The translations under genes and the position numbers were made by a program. Of a DNA stretch of 53,770 bases, positions 8,529-18,498 are shown in pieces (position 1 is the stretch's first letter; the number at the start of each line of letters is the position of its first letter). The stretch is from Aliiroseovarius sp. (GTDB lineage: Bacteria; Pseudomonadota; Alphaproteobacteria; Rhodobacterales; Rhodobacteraceae), in NCBI RefSeq assembly GCF_030148435.1, contig NZ_JASBTN010000015.1:1-53770 (forward strand). The letters are read 5' to 3'. The notes beneath the pieces are model-generated. The model did no database searches and had not been told where the DNA came from. It saw only the letters and a program-made list of their open reading frames with translations.

Positions 8529-11180
8529 ATGGAACTCTTTTTCCTCGCCCTTCTCATCCTGATCATGGCCATGGCGCTGGGCTCGGGTTTTCCCGTTGCC
8601 TTCGCGCTGCCGGGCGCTGCGATCATCACCATCGGCCTTGCCGCCGGGACCGGGTATATCTTTGCAGGCTCGACAGATGCCTTCTTTCACTCCGGCGGAC
8701 CGCAGCAATGGCTGTCGGCGGGGGTAACGAACCTGCGAGGGGTCTTTTGGGAGGTCGAGAGGGATACGCTCATCGCCATCCCACTGTTCATCTTCATGGG
8801 CATCATGCTGCAGCGCTCGAAGATCGCCGAGGACCTTCTGGTCACGATGGCGCGCCTGTTCGGCCCGGTGCCGGGCGGGTTGGGCATCTCGGTCGTCTTC
8901 GTCGGCGCGCTTCTGGCTGCCACGACCGGCATCGTCGGCGCCACCGTGGTGGCGATGGGCCTGATCAGCTTGCCTGCGATGCTGCGCAACAATTATTCGC
9001 CGTCGCTGGCGACCGGCACGATTGCCGCCTCGGGCACCTTGGGGCAGATCATCCCGCCCTCGATCGTGCTGATCATCCTGGCCGACCAGCTGGCCTCGGC
9101 CACCGACCAGGCGTCATCCCTGCGCAAGGCGCTGCACAAGAATGCGACCGGAGAGCTGTCGATGCCGTCGACCTTCGATGTGGCTTCGACCTCGGCCGGC
9201 GAGATGTTCCTGGGCGCATTCGTGCCGGGCCTGCTGCTGGTCGGGATCTACATGGTCTACATCCTTGTCTTCGCGATCCTGCGGCCGAAACACGCTCCCG
9301 CCGTGCCCTATGAGGGCAAGTATGACGGCGCGTTTCTGAAGAATGTGCTGATCACGCTCGTGCCGCCGCTCGCGCTGATCTTCCTCGTGCTGGGCTCGAT
9401 CATCGCCGGGGTCGCCACGGTGAACCAGGCCGGTGCCATCGGCGCGGCCGGTGCGATGATCATGGCGGGCTATCGCCTGCCGGAACAGTCCAAGGGGCTC
9501 TATGCGCCTGCGCTTCTGGCCATTGCCTCGCTGGTGCTGGTCGGCTTTGCGCTGGCCAATTTCGAGATGAACGTCAAAGCCGCCAACGACGGCAGCGATC
9601 GCCTGGGCATCCTGCTGGGCGTGATCGCGACGCTGATGTTCCTGACCGCGCTGATCTGGTCGGGCTGGCGGGTGTTCAAGCTCGAATCCACCCTGCAGGG
9701 GGTGATGCTGGAGACCGCCAAGACCACTGCGCTGGTCTTCATCATCCTGCTGGGGGCCGCAATGCTGACCGCCGCCTTCCGCGCTTTCGGGGGCGAGGAA
9801 CTGGTGCGCGAGTTCCTGAACTCGCTTCCGGGTGGCTTCTGGACCCAGTTCGTCATCGTCATGCTGGTGATCTTCATCCTGGGCTTCTTCCTGGACTTCA
9901 TCGAGATCGCCGTGGTCGTGGTGCCGATCGTCGCCCCGATCCTGCTGGCCGATCCGCAGGCGAACATTACCGCCGTGTGGCTGGGTGTGATGATCGGGCT
10001 GAACATCCAGACCAGCTTCCTGACCCCGCCCTTCGGCTTCGCGCTGTTCTATCTGCGTGGTGTGGCCCCGGCGGTTGTCAAGACGGTGCAGATGTACAAG
10101 GGCGTCATCGCCTTCATCACGCTGCAGCTGATGGCGCTGGCCATTGTGGGGCTCTATCCGCCGCTGGTGAACTACCTGCCAAACCGGGTGAGCTTCCTGT
10201 CGGAAAGCTCGCCGCCGCCGCGCAACCCGAAACTGCAGCTCTGCCTCGAGGACTATATCGGGCAGAAACTGGCCGAGGAGGCGGCGACCGTGCAGGCGAT
10301 CGAAGCCGCGCGTGGTCTGGATCTGTCCGCCCTGCCAAAGGGTCTGGCGGGTGACTTCGAGGATACGCTGGACAATGCCGACAAGGCGATCGAGCAGATC
10401 AAGGCTGTCTTTGTCGCGGCCGAGGCGGTTGAAGAGGCGGCTGATGTCTACCGTCCGCAGCTGACTCTGGTGCGCGGGATCGAAAAGCAGATCCGCCGTC
10501 TGGAGGCCGAGGCCAAGGCAATGTCGACCACGGCCGGGCGCATGCGCGACGAGGCCCAGGCCGAGGCCCGTGCCGAGCTGGAAGCCGAGGTGGCCGTGCT
10601 GCAAGCCGAGGTCGAGCATCTGGAAACCACGATCCCGGCCTCCTGGGAGGAGGAGCACAAGACCTTCGCCCTGCTGACCAATGCCGAGACCAAGGCGCGC
10701 AACACCTATCGTCGCGCCGCCGATGGTGCCTGGGAAGGGGCGGTCGAGGTGCTGGCGGTGATCTCGGCGAACGAGGCCTTTGCCGCGCTCGAAACCCCGC
10801 TGCGCGAGATGCGTGGCCAGATCGAGGCCCTGTCCGAGGACGAAAGCCAGGAGCTGGTCAAGGATCTGGCGCGCGAGTTCGGCTCGGTCGATGGGGCAAG
10901 CGACGTCAAGAAGGCGCTGGACAAGGCCCGCAAGGCGCTGCGCGCCAGGACGCCGGACCGCGAGAAGGCTCTGGAGGAGTTCGACAAGGCTGTCACCGCC
11001 TTCGAGGAACAGCTTGTCTGGCGCGCCGAAGCAGAAGCCCTGGTCCCGGGGATCCAAACCTACATGGACGGGATTCGCGGTACGCTGGGTGTCCGCCTGC
11101 AGGACCGCTTTACCCGCGAGCAGGCGTTGGAGATGGCAAGCTGTTCGTCCTATCACCGCGATATCTCGCTGAACTTCTGA
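8529..11180 (+). CDS. dctM: TRAP transporter large permease with a long C-terminal coiled-coil tail
   Basis: An 883-residue DctM, the ion-coupled transport subunit. Residues 1 to about 545 are the membrane part, with family motifs such as ERDTLIAIPLFIFMG, ASGTLGQIIPPSIVLIILAD and TSFLTPPFGFALFYLRG. Plain DctM proteins are about 430 residues, and the subfamily with extra helices is longer. After PPPRNPKLQL near residue 560 a soluble tail of about 320 residues follows, rich in Glu, Ala, Lys and Arg with heptad-like stretches (RRLEAEAKAM, EAEVAVLQAEVEHLE), presumably cytoplasmic coiled coil. The frame is continuous, so this is a fusion or extension rather than two genes. The role of the tail is unknown. 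The operon terminator follows. Confidence 0.92.
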   Translation: MELFFLALLILIMAMALGSGFPVAFALPGAAIITIGLAAGTGYIFAGSTDAFFHSGGPQQWLSAGVTNLRGVFWEVERDTLIAIPLFIFMGIMLQRSKIAEDLLVTMARLFGPVPGGLGISVVFVGALLAATTGIVGATVVAMGLISLPAMLRNNYSPSLATGTIAASGTLGQIIPPSIVLIILADQLASATDQASSLRKALHKNATGELSMPSTFDVASTSAGEMFLGAFVPGLLLVGIYMVYILVFAILRPKHAPAVPYEGKYDGAFLKNVLITLVPPLALIFLVLGSIIAGVATVNQAGAIGAAGAMIMAGYRLPEQSKGLYAPALLAIASLVLVGFALANFEMNVKAANDGSDRLGILLGVIATLMFLTALIWSGWRVFKLESTLQGVMLETAKTTALVFIILLGAAMLTAAFRAFGGEELVREFLNSLPGGFWTQFVIVMLVIFILGFFLDFIEIAVVVVPIVAPILLADPQANITAVWLGVMIGLNIQTSFLTPPFGFALFYLRGVAPAVVKTVQMYKGVIAFITLQLMALAIVGLYPPLVNYLPNRVSFLSESSPPPRNPKLQLCLEDYIGQKLAEEAATVQAIEAARGLDLSALPKGLAGDFEDTLDNADKAIEQIKAVFVAAEAVEEAADVYRPQLTLVRGIEKQIRRLEAEAKAMSTTAGRMRDEAQAEARAELEAEVAVLQAEVEHLETTIPASWEEEHKTFALLTNAETKARNTYRRAADGAWEGAVEVLAVISANEAFAALETPLREMRGQIEALSEDESQELVKDLAREFGSVDGASDVKKALDKARKALRARTPDREKALEEFDKAVTAFEEQLVWRAEAEALVPGIQTYMDGIRGTLGVRLQDRFTREQALEMASCSSYHRDISLNF

Positions 11181-11204
11181 TCGGCAGAAAAACGACACCG
11201 ATCG

Positions 11205-11236
11205 GGGCGCCTTGTCACTTGACGGGGCGCCCTTTT
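11205..11236 (+). terminator. Terminator of the TRAP operon
   Basis: GGGCGCC (11205-11211) pairs with GGCGCCC (11226-11232) and is followed by TTTT. It lies 25 bases after the dctM stop and just before the next gene, so that gene probably has its own promoter or depends on read-through. Confidence 0.7.
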
Positions 11237-11253
11237 CCTTTCCCCATGGGCGC

Positions 11254-13233
11254 ATGACCCTGCATGACATCATCGAGCTGCCCGACGAGGGCATCATCCT
11301 GTCCGACGGCACCCGCCTGTCGGCCCGTATCTGGCGCCCGGCGGACGGAACACCCGTTCCGGCGATCCTGGAATACCTGCCCTATCGCAAACGCGACGGC
11401 ACCTGCGCCCGCGATGCGCTGACCCACCCGTATTTTGCTGCGCGCGGATACGCCTGCATCCGTGTCGACATGCGCGGGAACGGGGACAGCGAAGGGCTGA
11501 TGACGGATGAATACGCGCCGCAGGAACAGGCGGATGCTCTGGAGGTGATCGACTGGCTCGCCGCGCAGCCCTGGTGCGACGGCAATGTTGGCATGATGGG
11601 GATCAGCTGGGGAGGATTCAACGCGCTGCAAGTCGCGGCCCTGGACCCGAAACCCCTGAAGGCGATTGTTACACTCTGTTCCACCGTGGACCGCTTTGCC
11701 GACGACATCCATTACAAGGGCGGCTGCCTGCTGAACGAGAACCTTGGCTGGGGCGGTACGATGTGGAGCTACAGCTCTCGCCCGCCCGACCCGGCGCTGG
11801 TCGGTGACAAGTGGCGCGAGATGTGGCTGGAACGGCTTGAGAACCTGCCCTTCCTCGCCGCCAGGTGGCTGGAGCATCAATCGCGCGATGCGTACTGGCA
11901 GCATGGGTCGGTCTGCGAGGACTATTCGGCGATCACGGCGGCGACCCTTGCCGTGGGCGGTTGGGGCGATGCCTACAAGAACGCGGTGCCTGCTCTGGTG
12001 CGCAACCTTCATGCCCCCGTGAAAGGCATTATCGGCCCCTGGGTGCACAAATACCCGCATTTCGCCGTGCCCGAACCGCGCATCGGTTTCCTTCAGGAGG
12101 CGCTCAGGTGGTGGGACAGATGGCTGAAGGGCGTGGATACGGGCGTCGAGGAGGATCCGGACCTGCGCTACTACCTGATGGACGGGGTGCGGCCGGCAAC
12201 CTGGTACGAACACCGTCCGGGGCGCTGGATTGCCATGTCTAGGGACCCGGCCGAGGTGCCGGTGCAGCGCCTGCCCTTTGGGCGCGGGCGACGCCTGGGG
12301 GATGGCGGGGCGGAGCTCTGCGAGATCATCGCGTCGGTCCAGACCACCGGTTACGCGGGCGGCGAATACTGCGCCATCTGGCTGGGGCCGGAGTTGCCGG
12401 GGGACCAGCGGCGGGACGACAGCCTGTCGGTCTGTTTCGACAGTGAACCGGCAGAGACGGACATGGATATCGTCGGCGCCCCGGCGGTGCGGCTCAGGTT
12501 GCGGGCGAATGCGCCCCAGGGCCAGATCGCGGTGCGCCTGTGCCATGTGCATCCCGACGGGGCCTCGACCCGGATTACCTGGGGCGTGCTGAACCTGGCG
12601 CATCGCGACGGCGCCGCCGAACCTCGACCGCTGCCGATCGGGCAGGAAATCGGCCTGACGCTGCAACTCGACCAGATCGCCTATCGCCTGCCTGCCGGTC
12701 ATCGTCTGCGGGTGTCGATCTCCAACGCCTATTGGCCGATGGTCTGGCCGGCGCCGATGAAGGGCACCTTGACCCTGACTGCGGGTTATCTGGATCTGCC
12801 GATGCGCGCCACGGCGGATCACGACGAATGGCAGTTCGAACCGCCGGACGCCGCGGACCCCTGGGCCACCCGCATCCTGCGCGCGGCGGCCAACAGCCGA
12901 GTGACCAAGACCGATCACGGCACCGGCTACATGACCTTGATGATCGAGGATGATTTCGGCGAGGTCGAGGATGCCGACCATGGGCTGATAAACGGAACCA
13001 TAGCCCGCGAACGCTGGGTGATTCACCCGGATGACCCAACATCTGCCGTCGGGGAAACCAATTGGACCCAGACTTTGCGGCGGGGCGATTGGTCGGTGCG
13101 CACCGAGGCTTCGACCCGGATGTGGGCGGATGCGACCCATTTCCACCTCAGGGCGCGAATCGAGGCCTATGAGGGGGACAGCCTGCTCCATGCCCGCGAC
13201 GAAGAAGCGCAGATAATTCGCAAATGCCTATGA
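11254..13233 (+). CDS. CocE/NonD-family alpha/beta hydrolase (peptidase S15-like)
   Basis: A 659-residue hydrolase of the X-Pro dipeptidyl-peptidase/cocaine-esterase family. The N-terminal alpha/beta-hydrolase part has LEYLPYRKRDGT, VDMRGNGDSEG and the nucleophile elbow GISWGG with Ser118. The likely catalytic His lies in IGPWVHKYPH. The C-terminal part, from about residue 330, is the jelly-roll domain typical of the family (AVRLRLRANAP, PAGHRLRVSISNAYWP). The ATG at 11254 is preferred because an upstream TTG at 11212 lies inside the terminator stem, though no clear ribosome site is seen. It precedes an oligopeptide-type ABC importer, which would fit a peptidase or amide-hydrolase role on imported compounds; that link is inference. 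Confidence 0.88.
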   Translation: MTLHDIIELPDEGIILSDGTRLSARIWRPADGTPVPAILEYLPYRKRDGTCARDALTHPYFAARGYACIRVDMRGNGDSEGLMTDEYAPQEQADALEVIDWLAAQPWCDGNVGMMGISWGGFNALQVAALDPKPLKAIVTLCSTVDRFADDIHYKGGCLLNENLGWGGTMWSYSSRPPDPALVGDKWREMWLERLENLPFLAARWLEHQSRDAYWQHGSVCEDYSAITAATLAVGGWGDAYKNAVPALVRNLHAPVKGIIGPWVHKYPHFAVPEPRIGFLQEALRWWDRWLKGVDTGVEEDPDLRYYLMDGVRPATWYEHRPGRWIAMSRDPAEVPVQRLPFGRGRRLGDGGAELCEIIASVQTTGYAGGEYCAIWLGPELPGDQRRDDSLSVCFDSEPAETDMDIVGAPAVRLRLRANAPQGQIAVRLCHVHPDGASTRITWGVLNLAHRDGAAEPRPLPIGQEIGLTLQLDQIAYRLPAGHRLRVSISNAYWPMVWPAPMKGTLTLTAGYLDLPMRATADHDEWQFEPPDAADPWATRILRAAANSRVTKTDHGTGYMTLMIEDDFGEVEDADHGLINGTIARERWVIHPDDPTSAVGETNWTQTLRRGDWSVRTEASTRMWADATHFHLRARIEAYEGDSLLHARDEEAQIIRKCL

Positions 13234-13357
13234 GTCTGTCGCTTTCAGGCCATCTGAAAACGACAGAACCCTTGCCCGATGCGAAATATTGGGCAAAGCT
13301 TCACCGGTACAAAGAATGACAAGGGCCCCGAAGGGCCCGCCAATCAGGGAGCTCTCA

Positions 13358-14941
13358 ATGTCCAAAGAACTCGACTATCTCGCGTCTCGCGTGATCCAGC
13401 GCAAGATGAACCGCCGGTCTTTCCTGGGCCGCGCCTCGGCACTGGGCCTCAGCGCCACCGCTGCCGGGACCTTTCTGTCGAACGCAGCCCATGCCGCCGA
13501 GCCGGTCAAAGGTGGCACGATCAAGGTTGCGCTGTCTGGCGGGTCGGCCACGGACAGTCTTGATCCGGCGCTGTCCACAAACACCACCATGTCCAGCATT
13601 ACGCGTTTGTGGGGCCAGCCGTTGTTGGAACTGGGCGAAACTGGCGGTCTGGATCCAATCATCGCCGAGGAATTCTCGTCCTCGCCGGACGCGCGCGTCT
13701 GGACGTTCAAGATCCGCAAGGGCATCAGCTTCTCGAACGGTCAGCCGCTGACCGCCGAAGACGTGCTGGCGACGATGGAGCGTCACGCGGGCGAAGAATC
13801 GAAGTCGGGCGCGCTGGGCCTCCTGCGTGGCATCAAGGACATGCGGGTGGAAGACGGTGCCTTCGTCGTCGAGCTGGACGGGCCGAACGCCGACCTTCCC
13901 TACCTGCTGACCGATTACCACCTGATGATCCAGCCCAATGGCGGCAAGGACAACCCCACCGCCGCAATCGGCACCGGACCCTATGTGATCAAGGATCACG
14001 AAGCCGGGGTGCGCACCGTATTCGAGCGCAACCCGCACGCCTGGCTGGACACGATGGGTCATGCCGACACGATCGAGATTCTGGCGATCAACGACGATAC
14101 CGCGCGCATGTCCGCGATCCAGTCGGGTCAGGTGCATATCGCCAACCGCGTTCCGCCGAAGATCGCCGGTCTGATCTCGCGTGCGCCGGGTGTCGAGGTT
14201 CGCTCGACCGCCGGTCCGGGCCATTACGTGTTCATCATGCACGCCAACACCGCGCCTTTCGACAACAAGGATCTGCGGATGGCGCTGAAATATGGCATCA
14301 ACCGCCAGGAAATGGTCGACAAGATTCTGTTCGGCTATGGCTCGGTTGGCAATGACACGCCGATCAACGCCTCCTACCCGCTGTTCACACCCACCGAACA
14401 GCGTGAATACGATCCAGAAAAGGCTGCGGCTTTCTTCAAGGCCTCGGGTCACGAGGGTCCGATCCTGCTGCGCACCTCGGACAACTCCTTCCCGGGCGCA
14501 CCGGATGCCTCGGCCCTGTTCCAGCAGTCTCTGAAAGGTGCCGGCATCGACCTGGAGATCAAGCGCGAGCCGAATGATGGCTACTGGTCCGAAGTGTGGA
14601 ACAACAAGCCGTTCTCGACCAGCTACTGGTCGGGCCGCGCTACCCAGGACGCCATGTTCTCGACCGCTTACCTGTCGACGGCGGACTGGAACGATACCCG
14701 CTTCTTCAACGAACAGTTCGACCAGCTGCTGTTTGCGGCCCGCGCCGAACTGAACGAAGCAACCCGCACCCAGATGTATGCCGACATGTCGACCATCCTG
14801 CGTGACGAAGGCGGTCTGATTGGCCCGATGTTCAATGACTTCATCGATGCCACTTCGGACAAGGTTGCCGGATGGCGCGACACCAAGGGCTTCGACGTCA
14901 TGAACAACTACGCCCCCGCCAAGATGTGGCTCGTGGGTTAA
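13358..14941 (+). CDS. ABC transporter substrate-binding protein, oligopeptide type (SBP family 5)
   Basis: A 527-residue periplasmic binding protein. The leader carries NRRSFLGRASALGLSATAAG and ends near SNAAHAAEP, a twin-arginine export signal. Family 5 features include LDPALSTNTTMSSITRLWGQPL, the region WTFKIRKGISFSNGQPLTAEDV and AIGTGPYVIKDH. The start at 13358 follows AGGGAG; the frame extends upstream to 13289, but that part lacks signal-peptide character. A GGGCCC-CGAA-GGGCCC hairpin at 13323-13338 sits in the leader. It delivers peptides or similar solutes to the two permeases that follow directly. Confidence 0.93.
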   Translation: MSKELDYLASRVIQRKMNRRSFLGRASALGLSATAAGTFLSNAAHAAEPVKGGTIKVALSGGSATDSLDPALSTNTTMSSITRLWGQPLLELGETGGLDPIIAEEFSSSPDARVWTFKIRKGISFSNGQPLTAEDVLATMERHAGEESKSGALGLLRGIKDMRVEDGAFVVELDGPNADLPYLLTDYHLMIQPNGGKDNPTAAIGTGPYVIKDHEAGVRTVFERNPHAWLDTMGHADTIEILAINDDTARMSAIQSGQVHIANRVPPKIAGLISRAPGVEVRSTAGPGHYVFIMHANTAPFDNKDLRMALKYGINRQEMVDKILFGYGSVGNDTPINASYPLFTPTEQREYDPEKAAAFFKASGHEGPILLRTSDNSFPGAPDASALFQQSLKGAGIDLEIKREPNDGYWSEVWNNKPFSTSYWSGRATQDAMFSTAYLSTADWNDTRFFNEQFDQLLFAARAELNEATRTQMYADMSTILRDEGGLIGPMFNDFIDATSDKVAGWRDTKGFDVMNNYAPAKMWLVG

Positions 14942-14942
14942 A

Positions 14943-15899
14943 ATGGGTCTTGCAACTCGATTGGTGGTCCAGCGCCTTGCGCTGGGCCTCCTCCTTCTGC
15001 TCGCCGTCTCGGTTCTGATCTTCGCCGGCACCCAAATCCTTCCGGGTGACGTGGCGCAGTCGATCCTGGGACAATCCGCAACCCCCGAGGCGCTGGAGAA
15101 CCTGCGCCGCGACATGGGGCTGAACGAACCTGCCGTCACCCGCTATTTCACGTGGCTGGGTGGAGCGCTGACCGGGGACCTGGGCACCGCCCTGACCTCT
15201 GGCGCCGACATTTCCGAGGCCATTGGCGCGCGTCTGGGCAACACCCTGTTCTTGGCCGGGGTCGCGGCGGTGATCGCCATCCCGCTGGCCATTCTTTTGG
15301 GTCTGATCGCCGTGCGCTTTCGCGAGCGTTGGCCGGACAAGCTGATTTCCGGCGTGACGCTTGCCTCGATCTCGCTGCCGGAGTTCTTCATCGGCTATGT
15401 GCTGATCCTGATCTTCGCGGTGAAACTCCGCTGGCTTCCACCACTGGCGACTGTCTATGACGGCATGCCTTTCGGCGAGCGCCTGACCCTGGTGCTGCTG
15501 CCAGCGATCACGCTGACCATGGTGGTGCTGGCGCATATGATGCGCATGACCCGTGCCGCGATCCTGAACGTGATGCAGTCGGCCTATATCGAAACCGCCG
15601 AACTGAAGGGCCTTTCGGGCTTTCAGGTCATTGCCAGGCACGCCTTCCCGAATGCCATCGCACCGATCGTGAACGTGGTGATGCTGAACCTGGCCTATCT
15701 GATTGTCGGCGTTGTCGTGGTCGAGGTCGTTTTTGCCTATCCCGGTATGGGACAGTATCTGGTCGATCACGTGTCCAAACGGGACGTACCCGTGGTGCAG
15801 GCCTCCGGCCTGATCTTCGCCGCGGTCTACATCGGTCTGAACATGGTGGCCGACATCGTGTCGATCCTGGCCAACCCGCGTCTGAGGCATCCGAAATGA
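14943..15899 (+). CDS. ABC transporter permease, DppB/OppB type
   Basis: A 318-residue inner-membrane permease with about six helices. The first helix follows MGLATRLVVQRLALGLLLLL. The cytoplasmic EAA loop is visible as ETAELKGLSGFQVIARHAFP with Gly at the expected place. It begins one base after the stop of the binding-protein gene and overlaps the next permease by four bases, so it is translationally coupled. It pairs with the DppC-type permease to form the channel. Confidence 0.93.
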   Translation: MGLATRLVVQRLALGLLLLLAVSVLIFAGTQILPGDVAQSILGQSATPEALENLRRDMGLNEPAVTRYFTWLGGALTGDLGTALTSGADISEAIGARLGNTLFLAGVAAVIAIPLAILLGLIAVRFRERWPDKLISGVTLASISLPEFFIGYVLILIFAVKLRWLPPLATVYDGMPFGERLTLVLLPAITLTMVVLAHMMRMTRAAILNVMQSAYIETAELKGLSGFQVIARHAFPNAIAPIVNVVMLNLAYLIVGVVVVEVVFAYPGMGQYLVDHVSKRDVPVVQASGLIFAAVYIGLNMVADIVSILANPRLRHPK

Positions 15900-16711
15900 T
15901 GAAAATCCCGCTGGCCGCAATGATTGGCCTGATCTTCACGGCGTCCTATTTCCTGGTCGCCATCTTCGCTCCGTTTCTTGCTCCCTATGGCATGGCCGAG
16001 GTCGTTGGCGGCGTGTGGGAGCCGATGAGCGCCAAGCACTGGCTGGGCACCGACAATATCGGCCGTGACCTGCTGAGCCGCATGATCTATGGCGGGCGCA
16101 CCACGATCTTTATCGCCACGGCGGCGACATTGGTGAGCTTTACCACCGGGTCGGTGCTGGGCTTTACCGCAGCCGTGATCGGCGGCTGGGTCGATCAGGC
16201 GATGAGCCGGTTCGTCGACCTGATCATGTCGATCCCGACACTGATCTTCGCCCTCGTGGTGCTGTCGGTCATGCCGGTGACTATTCCGATGCTGATCATT
16301 GTCATGGGCCTTCTGGACGCCACCCGCGTCTATCGCCTGTCGCGCGCCGTTGCGGTGGATATCAACGTGATGGACTTCGTCGAGGCCGCCAAGCTGCGCG
16401 GTGAGGGCCGTGCCTGGATCATCTTCCGCGAGATCCTGCCAAACGCCCTGTCGCCGCTGGTCGCCGAAATGGGCCTGCGCTTCATCTTCATGGTGCTCTT
16501 TGTTTCGACCCTGTCCTTCCTGGGCCTGGGTGTACAACCGCCCGAGGCTGACTGGGGCGGGATCGTGAAGGAGAACAAGGACGGCATCGTCTGGGGCATT
16601 GGCGCGGCGCTCTGGCCCGCCGTGGCGATCGCCACGCTGGCGATCTCGGTCAACCTTGTCGCCGACTGGGTTCTGAACCGCACCACCAGCCTGAAAGGGG
16701 GTCGGGGATGA
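15896..16711 (+). CDS. ABC transporter permease, DppC/OppC type
   Basis: A 271-residue permease. It has an N-terminal helix, the periplasmic motif HWLGTDNIGRDLLSRMIYGG typical of DppC/OppC, and the EAA loop VEAAKLRGEGRAWIIFREIL. ATGATGA at the junction overlaps the previous gene by four bases, and the next gene overlaps it by four again. It forms the heterodimeric channel with the preceding gene product. Confidence 0.93.
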   Translation: MMKIPLAAMIGLIFTASYFLVAIFAPFLAPYGMAEVVGGVWEPMSAKHWLGTDNIGRDLLSRMIYGGRTTIFIATAATLVSFTTGSVLGFTAAVIGGWVDQAMSRFVDLIMSIPTLIFALVVLSVMPVTIPMLIIVMGLLDATRVYRLSRAVAVDINVMDFVEAAKLRGEGRAWIIFREILPNALSPLVAEMGLRFIFMVLFVSTLSFLGLGVQPPEADWGGIVKENKDGIVWGIGAALWPAVAIATLAISVNLVADWVLNRTTSLKGGRG

Positions 16712-18345
16712 CCGATAGCCTTGTAAAGATTCGTGGCCTGAAGATCGGTGCAACGGTCTATCCGCCCGGCGAAAAGCCGCATGACATCGAAATTGTGCAC
16801 GGGGTCGATTTCGATCTGGAGAAGGGCAAGGTCCTTGGCCTGATCGGCGAGAGCGGCGCGGGCAAGTCCACCATCGGCCTGGCCACCATGGCCTATGGCC
16901 GTGGCGGGGTCGAGCTGACCGGAGGAGAAGTCTGGGTCAATGGTCGGGACATCCTGAAAACCTCTGTGAAGGATCTGCGAAGGCTTCGTGGGACCGAAGT
17001 GACCTATGTGTCGCAGTCCGCTGCCGCCAGCTTCAACCCGGCCAAGAAGATCATGGACCAGGTCATTGAAGCCGCAATCAGCCAGGGCAAGTTCTCGAAG
17101 AAGGACGCCGAAGCCCGCGCGGTGGAGCTGTTCAGGAAACTGGGTCTGCCGGATCCGGATAACATTGGCTCTCGCTACCCGCACCAGGTCTCGGGCGGGC
17201 AGTTGCAACGCTGCATGACGGCCCTGGCCCTGTGTCCGGAACCCGATCTGGTGGTGTTCGATGAACCCACCACGGCGCTGGACGTGACCACGCAGATCGA
17301 CGTTCTGATGGCCATCAAGGAAGCGATCCGGGACACCGGCGTCGCGGCGCTCTACATTACCCATGACCTTGCGGTCGTGGCGCAGGTGTCCGACGACATC
17401 ATGGTGCTGAAAATGGGCGATACGGTGGAGTATGGCTCGGTCGACCAGATCATCAACAATCCGCAGGAGGACTATACCAAGGCGCTGGTCTCGGTCCGCT
17501 CCAGCGAGCACCCTGAAAAGCCGCCGACCACGGAACCGGTGCTGAAATGCGAGCATATCACCGCGCGCTACAAGGGCACCAACTTCGACGTGCTGCATGA
17601 TGTCAATGTCGAGCTCAGGCCGGGGCAAACCCTGGCGGTCGTGGGTGAATCCGGGTCCGGCAAGTCAACGCTGGCTCGCGTGATTACCGGCCTTCTGCCG
17701 CCGCGTGACGGGCGGATCGAGTTCGATGGGCGCGAGCTGAGCCGCGACATGGCCAGCCGGTCGCGTGAGGATTTGCGCGAGCTGCAGATGATCTACCAGA
17801 TGGCCGATGTGGCGATGAACCCGCGCCAGACCGTGGGCACGATCATCGGCCGTCCGCTGGAATTCTATTTCGGCCTGAAAGGGGCGGAAAAGCGCAAGCG
17901 GATCATCGAGCTACTGGACGAGATCGAGATGGGGGTCGAATTCATCGACCGTTATCCGGCAGAGCTGTCGGGGGGGCAGAAGCAGCGTGTCTGCATTGCC
18001 CGCGCCCTGGCGGCAAAACCCAAGCTGATCATCTGCGACGAAGTGACCTCGGCGCTGGATCCACTGGTGGCCGAAGAAATCCTGAACCTTCTGCTGAACC
18101 TGCAGGAGATCGAGGATGTCGCCTATCTGTTCATCACCCATGACCTGGCGACGGTAAAGGCAATCGCGGACAGCATTGCCGTGATGTACCAGGGCAACCT
18201 GGTGCGCTACGGCACCAAGACCGAGGTTCTGAGCCCGCCGTTTGACGATTATACCGACCTGCTGTTGTCCTCGGTGCCGGAAATGCGGCTGGGTTGGCTG
18301 GAAGAGGTGATCGCCAACCGCAAGATGGAAAGCGCGGGGAACTGA
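16708..18345 (+). CDS. ABC transporter ATP-binding protein, fused DppD-DppF type
   Basis: A 545-residue protein with two nucleotide-binding domains that powers the importer. Domain 1 (about 1-265) has Walker A GESGAGKST, signature VSGGQLQR and Walker B LVVFDEPTTAL. Domain 2 (about 275-540) has GESGSGKST, LSGGQKQR and LIICDEVTSAL. Both domains keep the D-loop and the H-loop (YITHDLAV, FITHDLAT). Fusion of the two ATPases into one gene is common in this transporter family. It is the last gene of the coupled four-gene operon. Confidence 0.94.
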   Translation: MTDSLVKIRGLKIGATVYPPGEKPHDIEIVHGVDFDLEKGKVLGLIGESGAGKSTIGLATMAYGRGGVELTGGEVWVNGRDILKTSVKDLRRLRGTEVTYVSQSAAASFNPAKKIMDQVIEAAISQGKFSKKDAEARAVELFRKLGLPDPDNIGSRYPHQVSGGQLQRCMTALALCPEPDLVVFDEPTTALDVTTQIDVLMAIKEAIRDTGVAALYITHDLAVVAQVSDDIMVLKMGDTVEYGSVDQIINNPQEDYTKALVSVRSSEHPEKPPTTEPVLKCEHITARYKGTNFDVLHDVNVELRPGQTLAVVGESGSGKSTLARVITGLLPPRDGRIEFDGRELSRDMASRSREDLRELQMIYQMADVAMNPRQTVGTIIGRPLEFYFGLKGAEKRKRIIELLDEIEMGVEFIDRYPAELSGGQKQRVCIARALAAKPKLIICDEVTSALDPLVAEEILNLLLNLQEIEDVAYLFITHDLATVKAIADSIAVMYQGNLVRYGTKTEVLSPPFDDYTDLLLSSVPEMRLGWLEEVIANRKMESAGN

Positions 18346-18363
18346 GACCGGCGAATTTTTCCG

Positions 18364-18384
18364 GGGGCTGCCATCGGCGGCCCC
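18364..18384 (+). terminator. Hairpin after the ABC operon
   Basis: GGGGCTGCC (18364-18372) pairs with GGCGGCCCC (18376-18384), with one T-G pair and a three-base loop. The bases after it (tattgctgttt) are only partly T-rich, so termination may be incomplete and read-through into the phosphatase-like gene is possible. Confidence 0.45.
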
Positions 18385-18498
18385 TATTGCTGTTTGAACC
18401 CTGTCGCAAAGAGGCAACCCATGGCGCGACTGGGTATAACCCTGTGACCCCATCGGGTTAGGGTGATCCAAACCGAAGCGCTCAAGGGAGAATGCGCA

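Noticed and set aside
9114-11312. Long antisense frame of over 700 codons opposite dctM
   Set aside because: Low-complexity His/Gln/Asp/Arg-rich translation typical of an antisense shadow; the plus strand carries a clear TRAP permease.
13323-13338. GGGCCC-CGAA-GGGCCC hairpin as a terminator before the binding-protein gene
   Set aside because: No T-run follows and it lies 20 bases before the start codon, so it is more likely a leader structure of the mRNA.
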